Program-made: the position numbers and the translations under genes
In this document: positions 34,428 through 45,093 of the stretch, piece by piece
How positions within the stretch are numbered: position 1 is the stretch's first letter
Layout of the letters: each line of letters begins with the position of its first letter
Notes under the pieces: generated by a model
Databases searched by the model: none
Told to the model about the DNA's origin: nothing
The model's input: only the letters and a program-made list of their open reading frames with translations
From: Streptomyces cynarae
GTDB lineage: Bacteria; Actinomycetota; Actinomycetes; Streptomycetales; Streptomycetaceae
Direction: 5' to 3'
Length of the DNA: 64,000 bases
Assembly (NCBI RefSeq): GCF_025642135.1
Contig: NZ_CP106793.1
Location: 3,724,001 to 3,788,000 of the forward strand

Positions 34428-35873
34428 GTGAGCGCCAACCGCCCGGCCGCCGTCGTTGTTCTTGCAGCGGGTGAGGGCACCCGTATGAAGTCGGCCACAC
34501 CCAAGGTTCTGCACGAGATCTGCGGTCGTTCCCTCGTCGGGCATGTTCTCGCCTCCGCGCGCGAGTTGAAGCCCGAGAATCTCGTCGTCGTCGTGGGCCA
34601 TGCCCGTGAGCAGGTCTCGGCGCACCTGGCCGAGATCGACCCTGATGTTCGTACGGCCGTGCAGGCCGAGCAGAACGGCACGGGGCATGCCGTGCGGATG
34701 GCTCTGGAGGAGCTGGGCGGGTCCGTCGAGGGGACCGTGGTGGTCGTGTGCGGTGACACTCCGCTGCTGACCGGTGAGACGCTGCGGCGGCTCGCGGCGA
34801 CCCACGGTGAGGACGGGAACGCCGTCACGGTGCTGACGGCCGAGGTCCCGGATGCGACGGGCTACGGCCGGATCGTGCGGGACGACTCGGGTGCCGTCAC
34901 CGCGATCGTCGAGCACAAGGACGCGAGTGACGTCCAGCGGGCGATTCGTGAGATCAACTCGGGTGTTTTCGCTTTCGACGGCCGGTTGCTGGCGGAGGCG
35001 CTGAAGCAGGTCCGGACGGACAACAGTCAGGGTGAGGAGTACCTGACGGATGTGCTGGGGATTCTGCGGGGGGCCGGGCATCGGGTGGGGGCGTGTGTTG
35101 CCGCCGATCACCGTGAGATCGCCGGCATCAACAACCGGGTGCAGTTGTCCGAGGCGCGTCGGATCCTCAATGACCGGTTGCTGACGGCTGCGATGTTGTC
35201 GGGTGTGACTGTGGTGGATCCGGCGACGACGTGGGTCGATGTCACTGTGACGTTCGGGCAGGACGCTGTCGTCCACCCGGGTACGCAGCTTCTGGGTTCG
35301 ACCCATGTCGGTGAGGGTGCCGAGGTGGGTCCGAATGCGCGGTTGAAGGACACGGAGGTCGGTGCTGGGGCCCGGGTCGACAACACGGTGTCCGTCGGTG
35401 CGGTGGTCGGGCCGCAGGCTTCCGTGGGTCCGTACGCGTATCTCCGTCCCGGTACCCGTCTCGGTCTGAAGTCCAAGGTCGGTACGTACGTCGAGACGAA
35501 GAACGCCTCGATCGGTGAGGGTACAAAGATTCCGCATCTGTCGTACGTGGGTGATGCGACGATCGGTGAGTACACGAACATCGGTGCCGCGAGTGTCTTT
35601 GTGAACTATGACGGACAGGACAAGCACCACACCACGGTGGGGTCCCATTGCCGTACCGGTTCGGACAACATGTTTGTGGCTCCTGTCACGGTCGGGGACG
35701 GCGCGTACACCGCGGCCGGTTCTGTGATCACGAAGGATGTGCCGCCCGGTTCGTTGGCTGTGGCCCGTGGTCAGCAGCGGAATATCGAGGGTTGGGTGGC
35801 TCGTAAGCGTCCGGGGAGTGCGGCTGCGAAGGCGGCTGAGGCGGCTTCCCGGGAGTCGGATGGCGAGGGCTGA
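34428..35873 (+). CDS. glmU: Bifunctional UDP-GlcNAc pyrophosphorylase / GlcN-1-P acetyltransferase GlmU
   Basis: 481 aa from GTG 34428, with AAGGG 8 nt upstream. Two final steps of UDP-GlcNAc synthesis for peptidoglycan. The N-terminal uridyltransferase has the LAAGEGTRMKS signature, EQNGTGHAV, CGDTPLL, and the EVPDATGYGRI motif. The C-terminal left-handed beta-helix (from about residue 270) has hexapeptide repeats and the acetyltransferase site (RPGTRLGLKSKVGTYVETK, VNYDGQDKHHT, GSHCRTGSDNMFVAP). Its length is slightly above the usual ~460 aa, owing to a charged C-terminal tail. prs follows 146 nt downstream in the same direction. Confidence 0.98.
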   Translation: MSANRPAAVVVLAAGEGTRMKSATPKVLHEICGRSLVGHVLASARELKPENLVVVVGHAREQVSAHLAEIDPDVRTAVQAEQNGTGHAVRMALEELGGSVEGTVVVVCGDTPLLTGETLRRLAATHGEDGNAVTVLTAEVPDATGYGRIVRDDSGAVTAIVEHKDASDVQRAIREINSGVFAFDGRLLAEALKQVRTDNSQGEEYLTDVLGILRGAGHRVGACVAADHREIAGINNRVQLSEARRILNDRLLTAAMLSGVTVVDPATTWVDVTVTFGQDAVVHPGTQLLGSTHVGEGAEVGPNARLKDTEVGAGARVDNTVSVGAVVGPQASVGPYAYLRPGTRLGLKSKVGTYVETKNASIGEGTKIPHLSYVGDATIGEYTNIGAASVFVNYDGQDKHHTTVGSHCRTGSDNMFVAPVTVGDGAYTAAGSVITKDVPPGSLAVARGQQRNIEGWVARKRPGSAAAKAAEAASRESDGEG

Positions 35874-36019
35874 CCGGAATCAGGTGCGTCTGTGACGGCG
35901 TACCGTGATAAGTGCACACCCGCACCCCACCAGCTGAGACGGTTGTCCGTTTCCAGCCGTTGTGGCTGTGGGGGCCTCTGGATGCCCAGCTGAGTTATGA
36001 CCTCTGAGGAGACAGTGTC

Positions 36020-37000
36020 GTGACCGGGATCAAGACGACCGGCCTGAAGAAGTTGATGTTCTTCTCCGGCCGCGCCCACCCCGAGCTTGCCGAGGAGGTC
36101 GCCCAGCAGCTGGGTGTCGGGGTCGTCCCGACGAAGGCCTTCGATTTCGCGAACGGTGAGATCTATGTGCGTTATCAGGAGTCGGCGCGGGGTGCCGACT
36201 GCTTCCTGATCCAGAGCCATACGGCTCCGATCAACAAGTGGATCATGGAGCAGTTGATCATGATCGACGCGCTGAAGCGGGCGTCGGCGCGTTCCATCAC
36301 CGTGATTGTGCCGTTCTACGGTTACGCGCGGCAGGACAAGAAGCACCGGGGACGTGAACCGATTTCGGCGCGTCTGATCGCTGATCTGATGAAGACGGCG
36401 GGTGCGGACCGGATTCTGACGGTGGACCTGCACACGGATCAGATCCAGGGTTTCTTCGACGGTCCGGTGGATCACCTGTTCGCGTTGCCGCTGCTGGCGG
36501 ACTACGTGGGCGGGAAGGTGGACCGGGACAAGCTGACCGTGGTGTCGCCGGATGCCGGCCGGGTGCGGGTGGCGGACCGTTGGTGTGACCGGCTGGGTGC
36601 GCCGCTGGCGATCGTTCACAAGCGGCGGGACAAGGATGTCGCGAACCAGGTGACGGTGCACGAGGTCGTCGGTGAGGTCGAGGGCCGGGTGTGTGTCCTG
36701 GTCGATGACATGATCGACACGGGTGGCACGATCTGTGCGGCGGCGGACGCGTTGTTCGCGCATGGTGCGGAGGATGTCATCGTGACGGCGACGCATGGTG
36801 TGCTGTCGGGTCCTGCGGCGGATCGTCTGAAGAACTCGCGGGTGAGTGAGTTCGTCTTCACGGACACGCTGCCGACGCCGGGTGAGCTGGGTCAGGACCT
36901 GGACAAGATCACGGTGTTGTCGATCGCTCCGACGATCGCGAGTGCGGTGCGTGAGGTGTTCGAGGACGGTTCGGTGACGAGCCTGTTCGACGAGCAGTAG
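36020..37000 (+). CDS. prs: Ribose-phosphate pyrophosphokinase (PRPP synthetase)
   Basis: 326 aa from GTG 36020, with GAGGAGA upstream. Makes PRPP from ribose-5-phosphate and ATP, feeding nucleotide, His and Trp synthesis. Motifs: FSGRAHPELAEEVAQQLG, the ATP-loop region FANGEIYVRYQESARG, FYGYARQDKKHRGREPISA, Mg-binding DLHTDQIQGFF, and the PRPP-binding loop VCVLVDDMIDTGGTICAAA (about residues 227-245). Full-length class I enzyme. A CAGCTGAG motif occurs twice in the 146-bp leader (about 35932 and 35990). A hairpin with a U-run follows the gene. Confidence 0.98.
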   Translation: MTGIKTTGLKKLMFFSGRAHPELAEEVAQQLGVGVVPTKAFDFANGEIYVRYQESARGADCFLIQSHTAPINKWIMEQLIMIDALKRASARSITVIVPFYGYARQDKKHRGREPISARLIADLMKTAGADRILTVDLHTDQIQGFFDGPVDHLFALPLLADYVGGKVDRDKLTVVSPDAGRVRVADRWCDRLGAPLAIVHKRRDKDVANQVTVHEVVGEVEGRVCVLVDDMIDTGGTICAAADALFAHGAEDVIVTATHGVLSGPAADRLKNSRVSEFVFTDTLPTPGELGQDLDKITVLSIAPTIASAVREVFEDGSVTSLFDEQ

Positions 37001-37046
37001 TACCGGTAGTACCTACCGGCCCTGGGGCTGGTGCTGATCGTTTTGG

Positions 37047-37110
37047 GTGCGGCCTCCTTGTGCGAGTAAACTGCTGCAGTTGCTCGGCGAGGGAGGCCGC
37101 ACTCGTTTTT
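37047..37110 (+). terminator. Hairpin with U-run between prs and rplY (terminator or bL25 leader attenuator)
   Basis: Perfect 11-bp outer stem (GTGCGGCCTCC / GGAGGCCGCAC), with a partly paired 34-nt interior and TCGTTTTT directly after. It begins 46 nt after the prs stop and ends about 100 nt before rplY. It is the best U-tailed hairpin on the plus strand, so it is either the prs terminator or an attenuator in the rplY leader. Confidence 0.75.
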
Positions 37111-37210
37111 CGGATGCGGCGGTCCGTTATCGACGCGCTCTTCGTAGCAGGCCGTTCGTGGCCGGGTGACCCCGACCGTTTGTCCTACGTTCTACTACGA
37201 GGAGTGAGAG

Positions 37211-37807
37211 ATGTCCGAGGTGAAGATCGCCGCTGAGACGCGCACCGAGTTCGGCAAGGGTGCCGCGCGTCGTATCCGCCGTGACAGCAAGGTTCCGGGT
37301 GTGCTGTACGGGCACGGCTCCGACCCGCTGCACCTGACGTTCCCGGGTCACGACCTGCTGCTGGCGCTGCGTACGCCGAACGTCCTGATCGCGCTGGACA
37401 TCGACGGCAAGTCCAACGAGCTGGCGATCCCGAAGTCCGTGCAGCGTGACCCGATCAAGGGCTTCCTGGAGCACGTGGACCTGCTGCTGGTGAAGCGCGG
37501 CGAGAAGGTCACGGTCGAGATCCCGGTGCACGCCGAGGGCGAGCTGGCTCCGGGTGGCAACCTGCTGGAGCACGTGCTGAACGCGCTGCCGGTGGAGGCG
37601 GAGGCCACGCACATCCCCGAGGCGCTGACCGTTTCGATCGAGGGCCTGGAGGCCGGCGCGTCGGTGCTCGCGAAGGACGTCGCGCTGCCGAGCGGTGTGA
37701 CGCTGGCCGTGGACGAGGACGCGGTGGTCCTGCAGGTGCTGGCCGCGCAGGCCGAGGAGGCCGCTGAGGGCGAGGCCGAGGGCGAAGAGGCCGCTGCCGA
37801 GGCCTGA
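37211..37807 (+). CDS. rplY: 50S ribosomal protein L25 (bL25, general stress CTC type)
   Basis: 198 aa from ATG 37211, with ACGAGGAG upstream. The N-terminal 5S rRNA-binding domain has VKIAAETRTEFGKGAARRIRRDSKVPGVLYGHGSDPLHLT. The long-form TL5/CTC C-terminal domain is VTVEIPVHAEGELAPGGNLLEHVLNALPVEAEATHIPEAL ... LPSGVTLAVDEDAVV. The acidic tail (EEAAEGEAEGEEAAAEA) is typical of actinobacterial forms. Followed by a UUCG-capped terminator and pth, the usual actinobacterial neighbour. Confidence 0.97.
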   Translation: MSEVKIAAETRTEFGKGAARRIRRDSKVPGVLYGHGSDPLHLTFPGHDLLLALRTPNVLIALDIDGKSNELAIPKSVQRDPIKGFLEHVDLLLVKRGEKVTVEIPVHAEGELAPGGNLLEHVLNALPVEAEATHIPEALTVSIEGLEAGASVLAKDVALPSGVTLAVDEDAVVLQVLAAQAEEAAEGEAEGEEAAAEA

Positions 37808-37829
37808 TCCCTCACCGACACCGTTTCGT

Positions 37830-37859
37830 CAGCCGCTGCTCCTTCGGGAGTGGCGGCTG
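37830..37859 (+). terminator. UUCG-tetraloop hairpin after rplY
   Basis: A 13-bp stem with two G-U pairs (37830-37842 / 37847-37859) is closed by a TTCG loop. It begins 23 nt after the rplY stop and ends 23 nt before the pth start, so it probably reduces read-through into pth. Confidence 0.75.
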
Positions 37860-37882
37860 GCGCGTATCGAGGAGACGTGGAC

Positions 37883-38479
37883 GTGACGACCGATCCAGGC
37901 GCGCCCTGGCTCATCGTGGGGCTCGGTAATCCGGGGCCCGAGTACGCCATGAACCGGCACAACGTGGGGTTCATGGTGGTGGATCTGCTGGCGGGGCGGG
38001 TCGGGGGGAAGTTCAAGCGGGCGGGGAAGGCTCAGGCGCAGGTGGTGGAGGGGCGGATCGGGCCGCCCGGTCCGGGGAGCCGTCGGGTGGTCCTGGTGAA
38101 GCCGATGTCGTACATGAACCTGTCGGGTGGCCCGGTGACCGCGCTGCGGGATTTCTACAAGGTGCCGGTGGGGAATGTCGTCGCGGTGCACGACGAGCTG
38201 GACATCGATTACGGGACGTTGCGGTTGAAGCTGGGTGGTGGCGACAACGGTCACAACGGGTTGAAGTCGATCACGAAGGCGTTGGGGTCGGACTATCACC
38301 GGGCGCGGTTCGGGATCGGGCGTCCGCCGGGGCGTATGCAGGTGGCGGACTTCGTGTTGAAGGATTTCTCCTCGGCGGAGCGCAAGGAGCTGGACTACTT
38401 CGTGGACCGGGCGGCGGATGCGGTGGAGTGTCTGGTGATCGACGGGCTGGAGCGGGCGCAGGGTACGTACAACTCGTGA
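37883..38479 (+). CDS. pth: Peptidyl-tRNA hydrolase
   Basis: 198 aa from GTG 37883. Another GTG two codons earlier is too close to the AGGAG at 37870-37874. Cleaves peptidyl-tRNA released from stalled ribosomes. Motifs: [25 protein letters not shown] (catalytic His in RHNVGF), [13 protein letters not shown] (Asn), [11 protein letters not shown] (Asp), [14 protein letters not shown] (Asn/His) and the C-terminal FVLKDFS segment. Usual length for the family. Confidence 0.97.
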   Translation: MTTDPGAPWLIVGLGNPGPEYAMNRHNVGFMVVDLLAGRVGGKFKRAGKAQAQVVEGRIGPPGPGSRRVVLVKPMSYMNLSGGPVTALRDFYKVPVGNVVAVHDELDIDYGTLRLKLGGGDNGHNGLKSITKALGSDYHRARFGIGRPPGRMQVADFVLKDFSSAERKELDYFVDRAADAVECLVIDGLERAQGTYNS

Positions 38480-38533
38480 GGTGTCGCCCTGCGGGGTTGA
38501 CCGGGTGTGCGGGGATGTCCCATGATCCCCGCC

Positions 38534-39025
38534 ATGTCTGCCACCGCCGCCCGTTCTCGTCGGGCCTCGTCCGCTGCGCTCCGGTCGGTCCGGGTGGTGG
38601 TGATGGGCGCGGTCGCCGTGCTGATTCTGGTCGGTGGGGTGTGGGGGTCGTGGAGTACGGCTCAGCTTGTGATGCTGACCAAGGGTCGTGAGCGCGGCAC
38701 GGTCGAGGTGACGCGGTGTGGGGCGGATGCGTGCAGTGGTCCGTTCAGGCCGGTGTCGGCGGGGGCGACGGCGCGTGGGCGTGTGACGATCGAGCAGACG
38801 GTGGCGGTGCGGCGGGGGCGGACGTACGCCGTGGTGGTGAAGCCGGGTACGGACGATGTGGTGCGTTCGGGTCCGGCGGGGGTGCTGTATGCGTGGCTTC
38901 CGCTGGCCGGGGCGTTGTTGATGGCGTCGGTGGTGGTGGCGGGCGGTCTGCGGCTGAGGCGGACGGGGTGGGTGCTGGCAGGTGCGGGGGTGGCGTTGTT
39001 GACGGCTGCCTTCGTGGCGCTGTGA
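38534..39025 (+). CDS. Two-TM membrane protein, unknown function
   Basis: 163 aa from ATG 38534 (MSATAARSRR). ATGs at 38507 and 38522 are alternatives with no better ribosome-binding site. Topology: TM1 VVVMGAVAVLILVGGVWGSW, an extracytoplasmic domain of about 75 residues with two Cys (RCGADACSGPF) that could form a disulphide, then TM2 AWLPLAGALLMASVVVAGGL and TM3 TGWVLAGAGVALLTAAFVAL. No family recognised. It lies 54 nt after pth and may be read through from it. Confidence 0.65.
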   Translation: MSATAARSRRASSAALRSVRVVVMGAVAVLILVGGVWGSWSTAQLVMLTKGRERGTVEVTRCGADACSGPFRPVSAGATARGRVTIEQTVAVRRGRTYAVVVKPGTDDVVRSGPAGVLYAWLPLAGALLMASVVVAGGLRLRRTGWVLAGAGVALLTAAFVAL

Positions 39026-39158
39026 CTCCTGTCGGCTCACCTGGCGTTGTGATTGAAGTGGCTGTTGTCGCTTCGTGATTGACGTGTGGTGTTCGTGGGC
39101 AGGATGCTGGGCTGCCCCCTCCACATCTTCCGTTCCGTTTCTCGAAAATGGACTGCCC

Positions 39159-39872
39159 ATGCGTACCCTCATGCGCGCCGGTGCCTTCGTCGCCGTCGCC
39201 TCAGCAGCGTTGCTGACCGCTCCGTCCGCCCATGCGTCCGCCCATGCCTCGGCTCGGGGCGACAACGGCGACGTGAAGATCCACAAGTCCGCCACGGACG
39301 AGTACGACCAGCGCAACGAGCCGCACGTGTGCTCGTTCTACCTGGACGCCTTCAACTTCGATGGCCGGCAGCAGGTGGACTGGCACATCGAGGCGTGGGC
39401 CCCGACCGCCGCCACCAAGGGTGAGACCGTGAAGAGCGGTGCGATCACCTTGGACGCCGACGGCCATGGCCGTACGGCCGACATGACGCTGCCCGACGGG
39501 CACTACAAGCTGTTCTGGAACTTCGACGGCGAGAAGGGTGCGGCCAAGCACAAGGTGTTCTGGACGGAGTGCGAGAGTTCCGGCGGGGGCGGTACGACGC
39601 CGTCCGGCTCGCCCTCGGCGTCCGTGTCGGCGTCCGCGTCCGCCTCCCCGTCGGGCTCGGCCGGGGCGAGCGCCTCGCCGAGTTCGTCGTCGGGTGCGGG
39701 CGCGGTCCCCTCGGCCTCGGTGTCCGCGTCGCCCTCGGCGCAGGGTGGCGGCGGTGACCTGGCCGAGACGGGCAGTGGTGCTCCGGTGGGGCTGTTGTCC
39801 GGTGCGGCGGCGGCGCTGGTGGCCGCCGGTGGTGGTCTGGTGCTGTGGCGCCGCAGGGCCGCCCGGGGCTGA
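39159..39872 (+). CDS. Secreted cell-wall protein with LAETG sortase signal
   Basis: 237 aa from ATG 39159, with an ATG four codons later as an alternative. Signal peptide MRTLMRAGAFVAVASAALLTAPSAHA. The globular part (about 35-140) is Cys-poor with DEYDQRNEPHVCSFYLDAFNF and HYKLFWNFDGEKGAAKHKVFW. A Ser/Ala/Pro-rich wall-spanning stretch follows. The C-terminus has LAETG, a hydrophobic segment (VGLLSGAAAALVAAGGGLVLW) and RRRAARG, the full cell-wall sorting signal. LAxTG is the class E sortase motif of streptomycetes. Surface function unknown. A strong bidirectional hairpin separates it from convergent ppc. Confidence 0.88.
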   Translation: MRTLMRAGAFVAVASAALLTAPSAHASAHASARGDNGDVKIHKSATDEYDQRNEPHVCSFYLDAFNFDGRQQVDWHIEAWAPTAATKGETVKSGAITLDADGHGRTADMTLPDGHYKLFWNFDGEKGAAKHKVFWTECESSGGGGTTPSGSPSASVSASASASPSGSAGASASPSSSSGAGAVPSASVSASPSAQGGGGDLAETGSGAPVGLLSGAAAALVAAGGGLVLWRRRAARG

Positions 39873-39890
39873 CGTCCGCGGGATGTGACG

Positions 39891-39922
39891 GTGCCCCCGA
39901 GCCTGTACGGGCTCGGGGGCAC
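39891..39922. terminator. Bidirectional terminator between LAETG gene and ppc
   Basis: Perfect 13-bp stem (GTGCCCCCGAGCC / GGCTCGGGGGCAC) with a 6-nt loop in the convergent gap. Likely serves both transcripts. Confidence 0.85.
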
Positions 39923-39942
39923 TGTTCGTGTCCGGGGCGGTG

Positions 39943-42675
<2,733 letters not shown>

Positions 42676-42982
42676 AGGTGCGGCTCCTTGCAGTGTTGAA
42701 GCTCGTCTGGGAGGGGACCCGGATGGGTGCCGTGCGCGGCGGGTGCCGCATACGGTCCGGGCATCCGGGAAGAAATCAGAGCGGACCGCGCTGTCCGACC
42801 GACTCCAAGGATAGGTGGCGATGCGGACGCGCAGGCTTTCGGGCTCTTGCCGCCGGGCGACGCACTGCCATACTTACGACGCCGTAGGTTACGGAACCGT
42901 AGGTGTCCCGCCAGGTGGCGGGGCACGCTGGGTGCCGTATCCGGGCATATGTCTTGACCCTCGACCCCACAGGGGACGCCCC
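42676..42982. other. 307-bp divergent spacer between ppc and desaturase gene
   Basis: No gene seen. It contains the ppc ribosome-binding site at the left end, the tandem TTACGnnnCCGTAGG operator (42874-42903) and the desaturase promoter at the right. The central part (42700-42860) shows no recognisable structure. Confidence 0.6.
42874..42903. promoter_or_regulatory. Tandem 15-bp operator upstream of desaturase gene
   Basis: Two adjacent copies of TTACGnnnCCGTAGG (TTACGACGCCGTAGG, then TTACGGAACCGTAGG). The junction forms the palindromes CCGTAGGTTACGG and TACGGAACCGTA. It lies 80-109 bp upstream of the desaturase start and is the probable target of the TetR encoded immediately after the desaturase, as in known desaturase/TetR pairs. 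Confidence 0.65.
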
Positions 42983-43993
42983 ATGACCACGAGCTCCGAT
43001 GTGATCGAAGACGCCCCGAAGGCGAACGACGACTCTCCGCTGCCCTCCGCGACGCTGGGCGGCGAGCAGAAGCGCTCGATCGAGCAGATCACGCTGCTGC
43101 TGTTCATCACCGTTCCGTTCCTGGCGCTTGTCGCGGCGGTGCCGCTGGCGTGGGGATGGGGCGTGAGCTGGCTCGATATGGGCCTGCTGGTCTTCTTCTA
43201 CTACCTGGGCTGCCACGGCATCACGATCGGTTTCCACCGTCACTTCACGCACGGCTCGTTCAAGGCGAAGCGGCCGCTGAAGATCGCGCTGGCGATCGCG
43301 GGGTCGATGGCCGTGGAGGGGCCGCTGGTGCGCTGGGTGGCCGACCACCGCAAGCACCACAAGTTCTCCGACGCGGAGGGCGACCCGCACTCCCCGTGGC
43401 GGTACGGGGAGACGGTCCCGGCGCTGATGAAGGGCCTGTGGTGGGCCCACCTCGGCTGGATGTTCGACGAGGAGCAGACGCCCCAGGACAAGTACGCCCC
43501 GGACCTGATCAAGGACCCGGCGATGCGGGCGATCTCCCGCCAGTTCGCGCTGTGGACGACCGTGTCGCTGCTGCTGCCCGCGCTGATCGGCGGGCTGGTC
43601 ACGATGTCCTGGTGGGGAGCGTTCACCGCGTTCTTCTGGGGGTCGCTCGTCCGGGTGGCTCTGCTGCATCACGTGACGTGGTCGATCAACTCGATCTGCC
43701 ACGCGGTGGGCAAGCGGCCGTTCAAGTCGCGCGACCGTTCGGGCAACGTGTGGTGGCTGGCGGTCCTGTCGTGCGGTGAGTCGTGGCACAACCTGCACCA
43801 CGCGGACCCGACGTCGGCACGGCACGGTGTGGAGCGGGGCCAGCTGGACTCCTCGGCGCGGATCATCCGCTGGTTCGAGCAGCTGGGGTGGGCGTACGAC
43901 GTGCGCTGGCCGTCACGCTCGCGTATCGATTCGCGTCGCAACGGTGACGGGAGTGGCTCCCGAGGCGGGAAGGTGACCGCCGACACGGCATGA
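42983..43993 (+). CDS. Membrane acyl-CoA (fatty acid) desaturase
   Basis: 336 aa from ATG 42983. The frame is open upstream but runs across the operator. Integral di-iron desaturase placing a cis double bond in acyl chains, for membrane fluidity. Three histidine boxes: HRHFTH (about residue 87), DHRKHHKFSD (about 124), and WHNLHH (about 271). Hydrophobic segments LLLFITVPFLALVAAVPLAW and LGCHGITIGF precede box 1. WSINSICHAVGKRPF matches delta-9 acyl-CoA desaturases. A TetR gene starts 7 nt downstream, so the two are one operon, probably autoregulated through the tandem operator upstream. Confidence 0.95.
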   Translation: MTTSSDVIEDAPKANDDSPLPSATLGGEQKRSIEQITLLLFITVPFLALVAAVPLAWGWGVSWLDMGLLVFFYYLGCHGITIGFHRHFTHGSFKAKRPLKIALAIAGSMAVEGPLVRWVADHRKHHKFSDAEGDPHSPWRYGETVPALMKGLWWAHLGWMFDEEQTPQDKYAPDLIKDPAMRAISRQFALWTTVSLLLPALIGGLVTMSWWGAFTAFFWGSLVRVALLHHVTWSINSICHAVGKRPFKSRDRSGNVWWLAVLSCGESWHNLHHADPTSARHGVERGQLDSSARIIRWFEQLGWAYDVRWPSRSRIDSRRNGDGSGSRGGKVTADTA

Positions 43994-44000
43994 TGGCGGT

Positions 44001-44663
44001 GTGGCGACCGACTCCAGCACCCCCAGCAGCGACAAGCCGCGGCGCCCGCGCCGTACTCGGATGACCGGTGCCGAGCGCCGCCAGCAGCTGCTGGAGATCG
44101 GTCGCACGTTGTTCGCCGCGAAGGGCTTCGAGGGCACGTCGGTGGAGGAGATCGCGGCCAAGGCCGGGGTGTCCAAGCCGGTGGTGTACGAGCACTTCGG
44201 CGGCAAGGAGGGGCTGTACGCGGTGGTGGTGGACCGCGAGATGCGGCGCCTGCTGGACATGGTGACCAGCTCCCTGACGGCGGGGCACCCGCGTGAGCTG
44301 TGCGAGCAGGCCGCGTTCGCGCTGCTGGACTACATCGAGGAGTACACGGACGGTTTCCGGATCCTGGTCCGGGACTCCCCCATCCCGCAGTCGACGGGCT
44401 CCTTCGCGTCGCTGATCTCGGACATCGCGACGCAGGTGGAGGACATTCTGGGCCGCGAGTTCAAGAGCCGCGGCTTCGACCCGAAGCTGGCGCCGCTGTA
44501 CGCGCAGGCGCTGGTCGGGATGGTCGCGCTGACGGGCCAGTGGTGGCTGGACGTGCGCCGCCCGAAGAAGGCGGAGGTGGCGGCGCATCTGGTGAACCTT
44601 GCGTGGCACGGGCTGGACGGGCTGGAGCCGAAGCCGCGGCTCATAGGTCACCGCAAGAGCTGA
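44001..44663 (+). CDS. TetR/AcrR-family regulator of the desaturase operon
   Basis: 220 aa from GTG 44001. The N-terminal HTH is standard TetR: RRQQLLEIGRTLFAAKGFEGTSVEEIAAKAGVSKPVVYEHFGGKEGLYAVVVDRE. The C-terminal ligand domain (about 75-200) is helical, with FRILVRDSPIPQ and ALVGMVALTGQWWLDVRRP. Gene placement 7 nt after the desaturase suggests that it senses acyl-CoA or free fatty acid and controls desaturase expression (analogous to DesT-type regulators). The probable operator is at 42874-42903. Ligand and sign of control are inferred only. Confidence 0.92.
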   Translation: MATDSSTPSSDKPRRPRRTRMTGAERRQQLLEIGRTLFAAKGFEGTSVEEIAAKAGVSKPVVYEHFGGKEGLYAVVVDREMRRLLDMVTSSLTAGHPRELCEQAAFALLDYIEEYTDGFRILVRDSPIPQSTGSFASLISDIATQVEDILGREFKSRGFDPKLAPLYAQALVGMVALTGQWWLDVRRPKKAEVAAHLVNLAWHGLDGLEPKPRLIGHRKS

Positions 44664-44694
44664 GGCGCGCCCGCGCGACCCGCGTGCCACGTGC

Positions 44695-45090
44695 TCAGGG
44701 CGCATCGGCCACCGGCTCCAGGAATTCCAGCCGGTTCCCCACCGGGTCCTGCGAGTAGAAGCGCCGGTGCCCGGGCAGGTTGCCGTCCCAGGTGACCGGC
44801 GCCCCCCGTTCGGCGAGCCGCGCCGCGTACGCCTCGATCCCTGTGACCCGCAGCCCCGGGTGGGCCTTCTTCGCGGGCCGACAGTGACATTTTCCGCCCC
44901 CGGCGGGGGCGTCCTCGACACCCAGGTGGAGCTGCACGGCCCCCGCCTGGAACCAGCAGCCCCCACGCGCCGCGAGCACCGGCGGCTTGGGGACCTCCGT
45001 CATGCCGAGGACGTCGACGTAGTACGCGCGCAGCAAGTCCTCGGAGCCGGGCGGGGCGGCGAGTTGGACGTGGTCGACGGCGGTCAGCAC
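44695..45090 (-). CDS. VOC-family (glyoxalase/dioxygenase-like) protein
   Basis: 131 aa from GTG 45090. Paired beta-alpha-beta-beta-beta modules: VDHVQLAAPPGSEDLLRAYYVDVLGMTEV, GGCWFQAGAVQLHLGVED, the second half LRVTGIEAYAARLAERG and HRRFYSQDPVGNRLEFLEP. Metal-ligand candidates are His in VDHVQL, His in LHLGV and Glu in LEFLEP. A short Cys/Lys/His-rich insertion (GGGKCHCRPAKKAHP) sits mid-protein. It begins 3 nt after the tam stop, so it is co-transcribed with tam. A role in related stress metabolism is possible, but no substrate is predicted. Confidence 0.88.
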   Translation of the reverse strand: MLTAVDHVQLAAPPGSEDLLRAYYVDVLGMTEVPKPPVLAARGGCWFQAGAVQLHLGVEDAPAGGGKCHCRPAKKAHPGLRVTGIEAYAARLAERGAPVTWDGNLPGHRRFYSQDPVGNRLEFLEPVADAP

Positions 45091-45093
45091 CGG

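Noticed and set aside
35932..35997. CAGCTGAG direct repeat in the prs leader as a riboswitch
   Set aside because: Only two 8-nt matches, with no conserved aptamer pattern recognised.
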